Source of the DNA: RGIG995 sp045603745 | GTDB taxonomy: Bacteria > Bacillota > Clostridia > Oscillospirales > UBA644 | Length of the DNA stretch: 64,000 nt | NCBI GenBank assembly: GCA_045603745.1 | Contig: JAZUMQ010000003.1 | Coordinates: 7,512 to 71,511, forward strand | Direction of reading: 5' to 3' | Shown: piece by piece, positions 32,663 through 41,455 of the stretch | How positions within the stretch are numbered: position 1 is the stretch's first letter | Layout of the letters: each line of letters begins with the position of its first letter | Made by a program: the position numbers and the translations under genes | Notes under the pieces: model-generated | What the model saw: only the letters and a program-made list of their open reading frames with translations | Told to the model about the DNA's origin: nothing | Databases searched by the model: none

Positions 32663-33829
32663 ATGGTATCTCTTCTGTCCAGATGGTTCATCAAGAATCG
32701 GGACGACGTTTCCAATCCCGAGACACGTCAAAAATACGGTATTTTATGCGGAATCTTAGGAATTGCGTTAAATTTACTGTTATTCCTCGGAAAAGCCTTT
32801 GCGGGGCTGATTTCCGGATCTATCGCAATTACGGCAGACGCATTCAACAACCTGTCCGATGCGGGATCTTCTCTGATTACCTTGGTGGGATTTCGGTTGG
32901 CAGGACAAAAACCCGATCCACAGCACCCCTTTGGACACGGTCGGTTTGAATATATTTCAGGACTTTTAGTATCTCTTTTAATTCTGTTGATGGGATTTGA
33001 ATTGGGAAAATCTTCCATTGAAAAAATTCTGAACCCACAAGCTGTAGAACTTCGTTGGCTGACAGGAATCATTTTAATCGTTTCCATCGCCGTTAAAATT
33101 TATATGGGAATTTACAATCGCTCCGTAGGTAAAAAAATCAACTCTGCGGCAATGATGGCGACCATGACCGATTCTTTGGGTGATGCAGTGGCAACGGCGG
33201 TGGTTTTGATTGCCACGGTCATTGGACATTTTACCGGATTTAGTATCGACGGATATTGCGGAACCGCAGTGGCAATCATGATTTTTATCGCCGGTTTTCG
33301 TTCCGCAAAAGAGACGATTTCTCCCCTGCTGGGACAACCGCCGGAACCGGAATTTGTGCGCCAGATCGAACAAACGGTGCTTTCTCACAAAACAGTAGCG
33401 GGAATCCACGATCTGATTGTCAATGACTATGGACCGGGGCGGAAGATCGTCTCCCTTCACGCGGAAGTTCCCGCCGATGCAAACGTGTGGGACGCCCACG
33501 ATCTGATCGACAACATCGAACAGGAAATTGCATTGAAATTGGGGTGCATCGCCGTCATTCACATGGATCCCATCGTTACCGACGACGAGACCACCGTCTC
33601 CCTGCGAAAGGCAATTTCCGAAGAAGTCAAAACCCTGCACCCCGGGATTACCGTCCATGATTTTCGGGCAGTTCCCGGTCCGACCCACACAAACGTGATC
33701 TTTGATGCGGTATTACCTTTTGATAGCAAATTAACCGAAGCCGAGGCACTGGAAAAGATCACGACCATGGTGGCACAAAATCACGAAAACGTCCGGGCTG
33801 TGGTGCAGATCGACCGAAGCTATACGTAA
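32663..33829 (+). CDS. Cation diffusion facilitator, predicted manganese exporter
   Basis: 388 residues: six transmembrane helices and a C-terminal cytoplasmic domain extended by an extra ~80 residues. The metal site on helix 2 reads N-N-L-S-D (Asn/Asp) and on helix 5 D-S-L-G-D (Asp/Asp), the ND-DD signature of Mn(II)-exporting CDF proteins such as MntE, rather than the D/HD set of zinc pumps. FGHGRFEYISGL is the usual loop. It would expel Mn(II) using proton antiport. ATG 32663 has AAGGAAGG upstream. Monocistronic. Confidence 0.85.
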   Translation: MVSLLSRWFIKNRDDVSNPETRQKYGILCGILGIALNLLLFLGKAFAGLISGSIAITADAFNNLSDAGSSLITLVGFRLAGQKPDPQHPFGHGRFEYISGLLVSLLILLMGFELGKSSIEKILNPQAVELRWLTGIILIVSIAVKIYMGIYNRSVGKKINSAAMMATMTDSLGDAVATAVVLIATVIGHFTGFSIDGYCGTAVAIMIFIAGFRSAKETISPLLGQPPEPEFVRQIEQTVLSHKTVAGIHDLIVNDYGPGRKIVSLHAEVPADANVWDAHDLIDNIEQEIALKLGCIAVIHMDPIVTDDETTVSLRKAISEEVKTLHPGITVHDFRAVPGPTHTNVIFDAVLPFDSKLTEAEALEKITTMVAQNHENVRAVVQIDRSYT

Positions 33830-33833
33830 TCAA

Positions 33834-33869
33834 AAGAGATCGAGGAAAGTTCTTCGATCTCTTATTTTT
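33834..33869 (+). terminator. Terminator of the CDF exporter gene
   Basis: AAGAGATCGA / TCGATCTCTT stem, then ATTTTTC. Confidence 0.85.
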
Positions 33870-33900
33870 CTACAAAAAGCGGAATTTTTTTGAAACGGTA

Positions 33901-33929
33901 TTGATTTTCCCATAAAAATGCGGTATAAT
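33901..33929 (+). promoter_or_regulatory. Promoter of typA
   Basis: TTGATT, 17-nt spacer, TATAAT, 47 nt before the ATG. Confidence 0.8.
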
Positions 33930-33976
33930 GTATGGTTGTAATATAGATTTATAAAACACAGGAAGGAAGAATTTCC

Positions 33977-35803
33977 ATGATCCGTGAAGATTTAAGAAAT
34001 ATCGCTATCATCGCCCACGTTGACCACGGCAAGACCACGTTGGTGGACGAAATGCTGAAGCAGGGCGGCGTTTTCCGTGAAAATCAGGAAGTAAACGACC
34101 GCGTAATGGACTCCAACGCCATTGAACGGGAACGTGGTATTACGATTTTGGCAAAGAATACCGCAGTAAAATACAGAGATACAAAGATCAACATTGTTGA
34201 CACCCCTGGGCACGCAGACTTCGGCGGCGAAGTGGAACGGATTTTGAAAATGGTCAACGGCGTTTTGTTGTTGGTTGACGCCTTTGAAGGTCCGATGCCT
34301 CAGACCCGGTTCGTGCTTCAAAAAGCATTGGAATTGGGACATAAGGTAATCGTTGTTGTAAATAAAGTTGACCGCCCCGACGCTCGCCCCACGGAAGTAG
34401 TGGACGAGGTTTTGGAACTTTTGATGGATTTGGACGCAACCGACGAACAGTTGGATTCTCCGGTCATTTTTGCCTCCGGACGCACCGGCGTTGCAGGACT
34501 TTCTCCCGATGCGGAGATGAAGGATTTTAAACCCCTTTTGGACGCCATCGTAGACTATTTCGATCCGCCCCAAGGGGAGGAAAATGCACCGTTGCAGATG
34601 CTGGTCTCCTCCATCGACTACAACGAATACGTAGGACGCATCGCCATCGGTCGGGTGGAACGGGGGAACATGAAGATCAATCAAGACGTGGTTCTGTGCG
34701 ACTATCACGGTTCGAGACCCAACTCCAAGGCGAGAATCGTTTCCATGTATCAATTTGAAGGACTGAACCGTGTTCCCTGCACCGAAGCAAAGCCGGGAGA
34801 CGTGGTTTGCGTTTCGGGGATCGAAAGCGTCACTATCGGCGATACCATTTGCGCACCCGATGCGGTAGAACCCCTGCCTTTCGTTAAAATTTCCGAACCC
34901 ACTATGGAAATGACCTTTATGGTCAACGATTCGCCCTTTGCCGGTCGGGAAGGGAAATACGTGACCTCCCGCAACCTTCGGGCGAGACTGTACAAAGAAC
35001 TGCTGAAAGACGTTTCTCTGCGGGTCAGCGACACCGATTCCACCGAGGCGTTCAAGGTCTGCGGTCGCGGAGAAATGCACCTTTCCATTCTCATTGAAAA
35101 TATGCGTCGGGAAGGATTTGAGTTCCAGGTCAGCACCCCGAAAGTATTGTATAAAGAGATCGACGGCGTTCTCTCCGAGCCCATGGAACGGCTTGTGGTA
35201 GACGTGCCTGCGGATTCCGTGGGGGCAGTTATGGAAAAGATGGGCTACCGAAAAGGAGAACTGACTTCCATGACTCAAGTGGGCGACCGTACCCGCTTGG
35301 AATTTGTCGTTCCTGCTCGCGGACTGTTTGGCTATCGCAGTGAATTCATGACCGATACTCGCGGGGAAGGAATTATGAGTTCCATCTTCGATTCCTACGC
35401 ACCCTTCAAAGGAGACATTCCCCGGCGTTTGAACGGCTCTTTGGTCGCCTACGAAACCGGCGACACCACCAACTACGGAATGTTCTATTCCCAGGATTCC
35501 GGGGCGATGTTCATCGGTTCCGGCGTAGAAGTGTACGGCGGTATGGTGGTAGGGGAAGCCAGCCGGCAGAACGACATCGTGGTCAACGTCTGCAAGAAAA
35601 AGCACATGACCGCCATTCGCTCCGCAGGAAAAGACGAAGCGTTGCGCCTCGTCCCCCCCAGAATTTTGAGTTTGGAACAATCCTTGGAATTCATCGCCGA
35701 CGACGAATTGGTGGAAGTCACCCCAAAAAACATTCGTCTGCGGAAACGAATTTTGGATCACTCGGTCCGCATGAAGAATTTCATGAAAGACAAAAAGCAG
35801 TAA
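33977..35803 (+). CDS. typA: Ribosome-associated GTPase TypA/BipA
   Basis: 608 residues, family length. The G domain carries AHVDHGKTTLVDEML, RGITI, DTPGHADFGGEVER and NKVDRPDARP; domains II, III, V and the BipA-specific C-terminal domain follow. It acts on the 50S subunit in late assembly and in stress or low-temperature growth. GGAAGG upstream. Alone in its transcript, ended by a terminator shared with the facing acyltransferase relic. Confidence 0.97.
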   Translation: MIREDLRNIAIIAHVDHGKTTLVDEMLKQGGVFRENQEVNDRVMDSNAIERERGITILAKNTAVKYRDTKINIVDTPGHADFGGEVERILKMVNGVLLLVDAFEGPMPQTRFVLQKALELGHKVIVVVNKVDRPDARPTEVVDEVLELLMDLDATDEQLDSPVIFASGRTGVAGLSPDAEMKDFKPLLDAIVDYFDPPQGEENAPLQMLVSSIDYNEYVGRIAIGRVERGNMKINQDVVLCDYHGSRPNSKARIVSMYQFEGLNRVPCTEAKPGDVVCVSGIESVTIGDTICAPDAVEPLPFVKISEPTMEMTFMVNDSPFAGREGKYVTSRNLRARLYKELLKDVSLRVSDTDSTEAFKVCGRGEMHLSILIENMRREGFEFQVSTPKVLYKEIDGVLSEPMERLVVDVPADSVGAVMEKMGYRKGELTSMTQVGDRTRLEFVVPARGLFGYRSEFMTDTRGEGIMSSIFDSYAPFKGDIPRRLNGSLVAYETGDTTNYGMFYSQDSGAMFIGSGVEVYGGMVVGEASRQNDIVVNVCKKKHMTAIRSAGKDEALRLVPPRILSLEQSLEFIADDELVEVTPKNIRLRKRILDHSVRMKNFMKDKKQ

Positions 35804-35814
35804 AAATATATAAG

Positions 35815-35848
35815 AAATAGGCACCTCGAATTGAGGCGCCTATTTCGT
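35815..35848. terminator. Bidirectional terminator between typA and the acyltransferase relic
   Basis: AAATAGGC / GCCTATTT outer stem with CCTC/GAGG inner stem; A- and T-runs on both sides. Confidence 0.85.
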
Positions 35849-35855
35849 TGTGAAA

Positions 35856-37124
35856 TTATTGTTTTTTCGATTTTGCTATTTTGTATAGTTCTTCGGTGGC
35901 AAGGCGGGCTTTTGTGACCGAGACTTGGGGGTCTTGGGGGAAGCAGTAGTAGAGGGTTTTGCGGTCGCCGATGGAGATAATATCGCCAATTTCATACCAA
36001 TAGTAATCCGCGTTGAGGGTATAGGAAGTGATGGGTGGTTGGGAATACTGCAACGTGCCGTCGCAACCGGTGAGAGTAAAGCCGTCGGCGTTGTGAACGA
36101 GACGTCCGTCACCCACCATATAAAGGGCTTTGTGATCGACCAAAACACCGATTTTTACAGGAGTATCAAGAGAATATTCTCCGGATTCAATCTGTTCTTT
36201 CACCTTCTGCCGTTGCCATTGATACCAGTCGGGAATATGGTCAAATTCCGTCTCTCCTGTTAAGGCAGATAATTTGCCGTAAGGAGTCAATTCATAAACT
36301 TTTCCGCAAGCGTGACAGGTCAGATGGATTCCTTCGCCCTTCATCTTCCCCTCCACTCCACAATGGGGGCATTGATACAAGATGCGGTGCAGACCGTCTG
36401 CCCGGAACGGTTCATCAATTTTGATATTGTTTTCTTGTTGCCATTTAAAATTGTCAAAAGTAAAGGCATCGTCTAAAATCTGATCCAATTCTTCCACAGA
36501 CTTGGTGCGAATTTCCTCTTGGGTTAACAGGCACTTGACGGTTGCGGATACCTTCACCTTCCGCTTTTGGAGACAGTTATAGAGGGGATCTCAAAGAAAA
36601 GCCCCTTCCGTAATAACGGAAACCACAGGAATATCTAATTTTTTCAAAAGAACCCCGAGTTTTCGAGGCAAGGGCGTTGCCGTCCCATCAAAGGAATATC
36701 CGGCTTCGGGATACATGAGAACGCTGGTTTTTTTCTCCTTGACCGCGTGGAGAATATCCCGAATCAGCGTAATATCGGAAACGAATTTTTGAGTAGGAAT
36801 ACACCCGATCCAACGCATGAGCCAAGGAATTCCAACAAAACCGTCGGTGGTGGAAACCACACAAAAGGGTTTTGGGAAAAAGATTTTATAGGCGATCTTC
36901 AGATCAAGAAAACAAGAATGATTCATAAGAATCAGCCAAGGTCCCTCTCCGGCTTGTTCCATACGCTGCGTCGCAAAAGAAAACCGTGCTTTTACGAGAG
37001 CAGGAATTGATAAAACTCGGATCAAGCAGCGAAAAAAGAGATTAGGACGAAGGGGGCGTTGATGTTTCGGGCGGGGAAGCGCCATTACTTTATCGTAAGA
37101 TAACCGCTTTATATTGATCTTCAT
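35856..37124 (-). pseudogene. plsC: 1-acylglycerol-phosphate acyltransferase with C-terminal zinc ribbon, interrupted by TGA
   Basis: One reading frame on the minus strand from ATG 37124 (GGAGG upstream) to 35856, broken only by TGA at 36593-36591. The N-terminal half (177 codons) is a PlsC-type transferase with NHSCFLD and the YPEAGYSFDG variant of EGTRS. The C-terminal half continues DPLYNCLQKRKVKVSATVKC into a zinc ribbon (CPHC ... CHAC) and a family-specific domain. Full-length relatives carry both parts in one chain. The TGA follows GAFL, where an Arg codon such as CGA is likely. Either a recent nonsense mutation, a sequencing error or readthrough explains it. No independent start site was found for the second half. 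Confidence 0.75.
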
Positions 37125-37142
37125 TCAAACCTCCAACAAAGG

Positions 37143-37172
37143 AAAAAGGTGGGCAAAAATGTCCACCTTTTT
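37143..37172. terminator. Terminator downstream of the zinc-ribbon gene
   Basis: AAAAAGGTGG / CCACCTTTTT perfect 10-bp stem. Confidence 0.85.
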
Positions 37173-37222
37173 CGATTTTCAGAAAACATGATGCACGGTC
37201 TGTTTCCCATGGGGAAGGATGC

Positions 37223-37507
37223 TTATTCTTCCGACTGAGCCTTCATTTCTGCAAAGCAAGCGCTGCAGTAAACGGGCTTGTCTTCTCTGGGCTGGAAGGG
37301 AACTTTGGCTTCGCCGCCACACTTCGCACAAGTGGTAGTGAAATATTCTCTTGCCCCTCTGGAAGCGTTCTTGCGGGCGTCGCGGCATTCCTTGCAGCGC
37401 TGGGGCTCATTCTGGAAGCCCTTTTCCGCATAAAATTCCTGTTCGCCAGCGGTGAAAACGAAAGTTTTGCCGCAGTCTTTACAGGTTAATTCCTTGTCTT
37501 CATACAT
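37223..37507 (-). CDS. Small zinc-ribbon domain protein
   Basis: 94 residues with three CxxC pairs: CKDC (about 9-12), CKEC (38-41), CAKC (60-63) and a last CSAC (81-84), so two zinc sites. The N-terminal unit (LTCKDCGKTFVFTAGEQEFY) is the CxxC zinc-ribbon found in many Firmicutes and plant-associated bacteria. Probably a nucleic-acid- or protein-binding adaptor; no defined function. The start codon follows CGAGGTATCTCACA. A ~200-nt spacer separates it from the sigma factor gene. Confidence 0.75.
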   Translation of the reverse strand: MYEDKELTCKDCGKTFVFTAGEQEFYAEKGFQNEPQRCKECRDARKNASRGAREYFTTTCAKCGGEAKVPFQPREDKPVYCSACFAEMKAQSEE

Positions 37508-37716
37508 TGTGAGATACCTCGCTTAAATAATTTTCACCCAAGCCGGAATCGCACCGGCGAGCGTTCATCCTTTTCCACGGGAACGAAACGAAACCCCTCT
37601 GAGGTCGCTAATATAACGAACGAAACAACGAAATACCGTGCATATTTCATAAATTTTCGACGTTACAGCCCTGTAAAACGGAGTGACCGCACCTACTATA
37701 TTCGGGCGTATTTATT
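37508..37716 (-). other. 209-bp spacer with a hairpin ahead of the zinc-ribbon gene
   Basis: On the minus strand a GCCGG/CCGGC stem closing a 7-nt loop (37542-37558) lies in the leader of the zinc-ribbon gene, resembling a tRNA T-arm. A weak -10 (TATATT) is near 37610. No ORF or full RNA gene was recognised. Confidence 0.4.
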
Positions 37717-38214
37717 TCAATACGGGATAAAATCCCGGATTTTCTGTTTGATCCGCGTCATGGCATTGTCAGCAGATTTAGGAGAAATTCCCAATTGTTG
37801 AGCAATGGCGACACGGGAGTTGCCGGAAAGATAAAGAACCAAAACCCTACGTTCTAATTGAGAGAGACGGGGTTGCAGATCCCGAAATGCTTCCCGGACG
37901 GCGTCGGATTCGGCGTACCGATCCTCGATGGGAAGGTCGGGAGAAGGGAGGGTTGCCCCAACTTCTTCTAAGGGAATCAGTTTGTAATCAGAAGCAAAGC
38001 CCCGGGCGGCGGAACAGATACGATTGCGGATACAAACTTTGATATATCCGTCAAAGGGGACGCCCCGGGAAGGGTCGTAGGCACAGCAACCGAGATAGAG
38101 CCCCCAAAGTCCTTCCTGTATCAAATCGTCACGGTAGCGCTCGGGATACGAGGCGACGACCTTTTGAATCAAAGGGAGATACTGCTTATGAGCAGAAGTA
38201 AAATCAAAGGTCAT
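37717..38214 (-). CDS. Sigma-70-family factor, Spo0H/SigH-like
   Basis: 165 residues, lacking region 1. Region 2 (YRDDLIQEGLWGLYLGCCAY then FDGYIKVCIRNRICSA) and region 4 (LSQLERRVLVLYLSGNSRVA then SPKSADNAMTRIKQKI) are clear. The SKSxDNAxxRxKxK end is typical of SigH, which starts sporulation in Firmicutes. It is shorter than Spo0H (~215), so a related alternative sigma is also possible. No clear promoter was seen. Confidence 0.7.
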   Translation of the reverse strand: MTFDFTSAHKQYLPLIQKVVASYPERYRDDLIQEGLWGLYLGCCAYDPSRGVPFDGYIKVCIRNRICSAARGFASDYKLIPLEEVGATLPSPDLPIEDRYAESDAVREAFRDLQPRLSQLERRVLVLYLSGNSRVAIAQQLGISPKSADNAMTRIKQKIRDFIPY

Positions 38215-38254
38215 TGTGCTACCTTCCGAACGTTGTTTTTAACCGAATTTCAGC

Positions 38255-38295
38255 AAAAAATGCAAAATGCCCCACCCTCACAGATGTGAGGGAGA
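38255..38295 (-). terminator. Terminator of ugpC
   Basis: Minus strand: CCCTCACA/TGTGAGGG stem (38275-38292) followed by GGGGCATTTTGCATTTTTT. Confidence 0.75.
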
Positions 38296-38347
38296 GGCAA
38301 AAAGACAATTTTTGGGGGAATTCGATGGGGTCATAAGTAAACAAACC

Positions 38348-39469
38348 TTAGTTAATAATAGTCTGCTCGGTATCAATGTCAAAGAGGTGAATCTTGTTCA
38401 TATCCAGAGCGATCTTAATGCTGTCGCCGGGCTTGGCAACGGACGTGGGATCGACGCGGGCGGTGAACTTGTTTTCCTGAACGTCCAGGTACAGATACGT
38501 CTCGGCACCCATCTTTTCCGTGACTTCAACATCGGCAGGAATGATGGAATCCGGATATTTTTCAAAGTAGAAGGGGTCGTCGTAAATATCTTCGGGACGG
38601 ATACCCATAATGACCTGTTTTCCGCCGTAGGACAGAAGTTTTTCATAGTTTTCGGTTTTGACCTTAGATTCGGGAATCTTAAGAGATTCATCGCCGAAGT
38701 TGACGAACATATCGTCGCCACGACGGGTCAGTTTCACTTCGATGAAGTTCATCTGGGGAGAACCGATAAAGCCGGCAACGAACAGGTTACAGGGAGTATC
38801 ATACAGAACCTGAGGAGCATCACACTGCTGAACAAAGCCGTCTTTCATAACGACGATACGGTCAGCCATGGTCATAGCCTCGGTCTGGTCGTGGGTAACG
38901 TAAATAAAGGTGGTACCCAATTTCCGGTGAAGTTTGGACAATTCCGTTCTCATGGAAGCACGGAGTTTTGCGTCCAAGTTGGAAAGAGGTTCGTCCAAAA
39001 GGAAGACCTTGGGTTCACGGACGATGGCACGACCCAAAGCAACACGCTGTCTCTGACCGCCGGACAACGCCTTGGGACGGCGATCCAACAGGTGAGAAAT
39101 ATCCAAGATACGAGCCGCTTCGTCGACGCGACGCTTGATTTCTTCTTTAGAAACCTTACGCAACTTCAGACCAAACGCCATATTTTCATAAACGGTCATG
39201 TGGGGATAAAGAGCGTAGTTCTGGAACACCATTGCGATGTCACGATCCTTGGGAGCGACGTCGTTGACCAGACGGTCGTCGATGCGAAGTTCCCCTTCGG
39301 TGATTTCTTCCAAACCGGCGATCATACGCAGGGTGGTGGACTTACCACAACCGGAAGGACCGACCAGAATGATGAATTCTTTATCTTTAATCTTAAGGTT
39401 GACATCGGTAACGGCACGAACACCGCCGGCGTAAACCTTACCAATTCCTTTTAATGTTAAACCTGCCAC
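38348..39469 (-). CDS. ugpC: ABC transporter ATP-binding protein, UgpC/MsmX type
   Basis: 373 residues. Walker A GPSGCGKST, Q-loop VFQNYALYPHMT, signature LSGGQRQRVALGRAI, Walker B VFLLDEPLSNLD and H-loop YVTHDQTEAM, then a C-terminal OB-type TOBE domain. In Firmicutes such an ATPase, encoded alone, energises several carbohydrate (CUT1) permeases, as MsmX does in B. subtilis. No permease or binding-protein genes are near, consistent with a shared ATPase. Confidence 0.9.
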   Translation of the reverse strand: MAGLTLKGIGKVYAGGVRAVTDVNLKIKDKEFIILVGPSGCGKSTTLRMIAGLEEITEGELRIDDRLVNDVAPKDRDIAMVFQNYALYPHMTVYENMAFGLKLRKVSKEEIKRRVDEAARILDISHLLDRRPKALSGGQRQRVALGRAIVREPKVFLLDEPLSNLDAKLRASMRTELSKLHRKLGTTFIYVTHDQTEAMTMADRIVVMKDGFVQQCDAPQVLYDTPCNLFVAGFIGSPQMNFIEVKLTRRGDDMFVNFGDESLKIPESKVKTENYEKLLSYGGKQVIMGIRPEDIYDDPFYFEKYPDSIIPADVEVTEKMGAETYLYLDVQENKFTARVDPTSVAKPGDSIKIALDMNKIHLFDIDTEQTIIN

Positions 39470-39685
39470 GGCAAATATACCTCCAAATTTTATTGCAAAA
39501 TCTTACTTATTACATAATAACATAAAATCCGATTTTTTCATAGTGGCAATATCACCAAATTTCGAGACATCTTTTTAGCAATAATACACAAAAGAAAAAA
39601 ATCAAAGCGCCATTTTTGGGACTTTCAAAGAGAAACAACTGTGAAAAATGTCCGTTCTTCCACAAAAGATTCACATTCAACTGCC

Positions 39686-40498
39686 TCAGGGCAAGTTGAT
39701 AACGTCCATATCGTTGGCGCGTTTGGTACAAGCGAGCATTGCGTCTGCCATAATCTGGGAGAAACCGCTCTTTTCCATAACGTTGATGGCTTCAGCGGTG
39801 GTCCCCTTAGGAGTTGCAACAGACGTCAGAAGCTGATCCGCGGATTTCTTGGAAGATTCCAGAATCTTCGCAGCACCGACAAATACCTGAGCTGCCATCA
39901 ATTCTGCCGTCTCCGCGTCAATTCCCTGAGCCACGGCACCTTCGGCGATCGCTTTCACCATATAATAGAAATATGCGGAAGCAGAACCGGAAGCGGCGAT
40001 ATAATCGTTGAGCTTCTTCTCCTCTACCACCCGCAGAATCCCGACCGATTCAAAGAGATCCTTGACGGTCTGCAGCTCCTGATAGGTAATGGGCATTTCA
40101 TATGCCATAGCGGTGACTCCCTTACCGAATTCGCAGGCAATGTTGGGAATCGCCCGAACAAGTTTACATTCTTTGCCGAGATATTTTTTCGCGGCGGAAA
40201 TTGTCACCCCTGCGGCAAGGTTCACGATTACGTTGTTGAAGGTGACCGCATCGCGAATTTTTCCCATTACGACCTTCACGTCCGAGGGACGGACGGCGAG
40301 GACGACGATTTTGGAAGTGGAGACAACCTCTGCCTCACTTTCAAAAACGGTAATTCCCCGTACAGAAAGGGAAGTGCGAACCGTTTCGTCAGGATCGTAA
40401 GCGCAGATGGATGCGGGAGTAAGGATATTTCCGGAGAGGAATCCTTCGATCAGCGCTGAGCCCATGTGACCGGCACCGATAAAACCCAAAGTATACAT
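39686..40498 (-). CDS. proC: Pyrroline-5-carboxylate reductase
   Basis: 270 residues. Rossmann motif GFIGAGHMGSALIEGF, then AVRPSDVKVVM, RAIPNIACEFGKGVTAM (the PNT-like proline-binding loop, here PNI) and the C-terminal dimer domain with GSASAYFYYMVKAI and SVATPKGTTAEAI. Last step of proline synthesis, NAD(P)H-dependent. The start has AAAGGA. Promoter TTTACA-N17-TATAAT lies upstream. Confidence 0.95.
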   Translation of the reverse strand: MYTLGFIGAGHMGSALIEGFLSGNILTPASICAYDPDETVRTSLSVRGITVFESEAEVVSTSKIVVLAVRPSDVKVVMGKIRDAVTFNNVIVNLAAGVTISAAKKYLGKECKLVRAIPNIACEFGKGVTAMAYEMPITYQELQTVKDLFESVGILRVVEEKKLNDYIAASGSASAYFYYMVKAIAEGAVAQGIDAETAELMAAQVFVGAAKILESSKKSADQLLTSVATPKGTTAEAINVMEKSGFSQIMADAMLACTKRANDMDVINLP

Positions 40499-40564
40499 TT
40501 GTGTTCATCCTTTCCTGTCTTTTTTTAACTTCGCCCGAAAGCGACATTATTTTTCTATTTTAAT

Positions 40565-40593
40565 ATTATACCACATTTTTTTCAATCTGTAAA
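40565..40593 (-). promoter_or_regulatory. Promoter of proC
   Basis: Minus strand: TTTACA, 17-nt spacer, TATAAT. The leader carries a small TCGC/GCGA hairpin. Confidence 0.75.
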
Positions 40594-40653
40594 GAGCAAA
40601 TTTCCGTTTTTTTTGTGTCAAAGAAGAAAAATTCAAAAAAAAACAAAAAATCA

Positions 40654-40682
40654 TTGACAATTCGGCGCGGGAATGGTATAAT
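40654..40682 (+). promoter_or_regulatory. Promoter of the PAP2 gene
   Basis: TTGACA, 17-nt spacer, TATAAT. Confidence 0.85.
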
Positions 40683-40684
40683 AA

Positions 40685-40744
40685 GGAATACTCGGACGGA
40701 GTTTGTCCTACATTAACATATTCAAGAAAGAAACCGGGTATTCC
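40685..40744 (+). promoter_or_regulatory. Structured 5' leader of the PAP2 gene
   Basis: GGAATACTCGG (40685-40695) can pair over all 11 positions (one G:U) with CCGGGTATTCC (40734-40744). The closed stem spans nearly the whole leader and ends 7 nt before AAGGAG. A GGAC/GTCC hairpin sits inside. No known riboswitch was recognised. Confidence 0.5.
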
Positions 40745-40764
40745 GGAACAAAGGAGTTACGGCA

Positions 40765-41385
40765 ATGTTAAATTTACTTGCAATTCCCTTTCCGCAATGG
40801 CTGACCGAGTGGGATCTGGGCGTAGATAACTGGATTCAAACCTGGAGAACGCCCTTTTTAGATTCACTGTTCACGATAATTACGAAACTGGGAGACGAGG
40901 GATTAATCTGGATCGCCATCGCCATTGCATTTTTGTGCTTTAAAAAGACTCGAAAAATCGGAATCACCATGGGATTGGGTTTGGTCATTACAACCATTCT
41001 CGGAAACGAAATTCTCAAGAAAATTGTGGAGCGTCCCAGACCCTTTGACACACCGGGAGCTTTGTTGGACGGAGACAGTCTTTTAGTTCCGAGACCGGGG
41101 CAATTTTCCTTCCCCTCGGGGCATACCGGATCTTCCTTTGCCTCAGCGGTATCCATCGTGTTGTACGACCGAAAATGGGGGATTCCCGCTTTGATCTTGG
41201 CGGTGTTGATCGCTTTTTCCAGACTATACGTTTACGTTCACTTCCCCACAGACGTTATGGCGGGAACGGTACTGGGAACCATCAGTGCCCTGATCGCATT
41301 TTTCGTGTGGAGAAAATGGTTGGAAAAATTAGTAATCAAGGCATGGAATAAAATTTTCAAAAAACATACGATTGAACGCATTTAA
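40765..41385 (+). CDS. PAP2-family membrane phosphatase
   Basis: 206 residues with about five transmembrane helices. The three phosphatase motifs are complete: KKIVERPRPF, PSGHTGSSFA and SRLYVYVHFPTDVMAG. The family dephosphorylates phosphatidic acid, phosphatidylglycerol phosphate or undecaprenyl pyrophosphate at the outer membrane face. The size and RPRPF motif fit an undecaprenyl-pyrophosphate phosphatase such as BcrC. A structured leader precedes it. ATG 40765 with AAGGAG. Confidence 0.85.
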   Translation: MLNLLAIPFPQWLTEWDLGVDNWIQTWRTPFLDSLFTIITKLGDEGLIWIAIAIAFLCFKKTRKIGITMGLGLVITTILGNEILKKIVERPRPFDTPGALLDGDSLLVPRPGQFSFPSGHTGSSFASAVSIVLYDRKWGIPALILAVLIAFSRLYVYVHFPTDVMAGTVLGTISALIAFFVWRKWLEKLVIKAWNKIFKKHTIERI

Positions 41386-41397
41386 CGGTATAAAATC

Positions 41398-41430
41398 TGC
41401 CCTCACCGAATTGGTGAGGGCATTGCTTTT
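41398..41430. terminator. Bidirectional terminator between the PAP2 gene and glpK
   Basis: TGCCCTCACC / GGTGAGGGCA stem, then TTGCTTTT on the plus side. Confidence 0.8.
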
Positions 41431-41455
41431 CTCTATTTCAAGTTTGCATTTTGCA

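Noticed and set aside
33992..35824. 610-codon open frame antisense to typA
   Set aside because: It mirrors a fully conserved GTPase gene, has low-complexity His/Phe/Val-rich content and no ribosome site. A frame shadow.
36591..36593. TGA as selenocysteine or a reassigned codon
   Set aside because: TGA ends many intact genes here, the site corresponds to Arg rather than Cys, and no SECIS-like hairpin follows closely.
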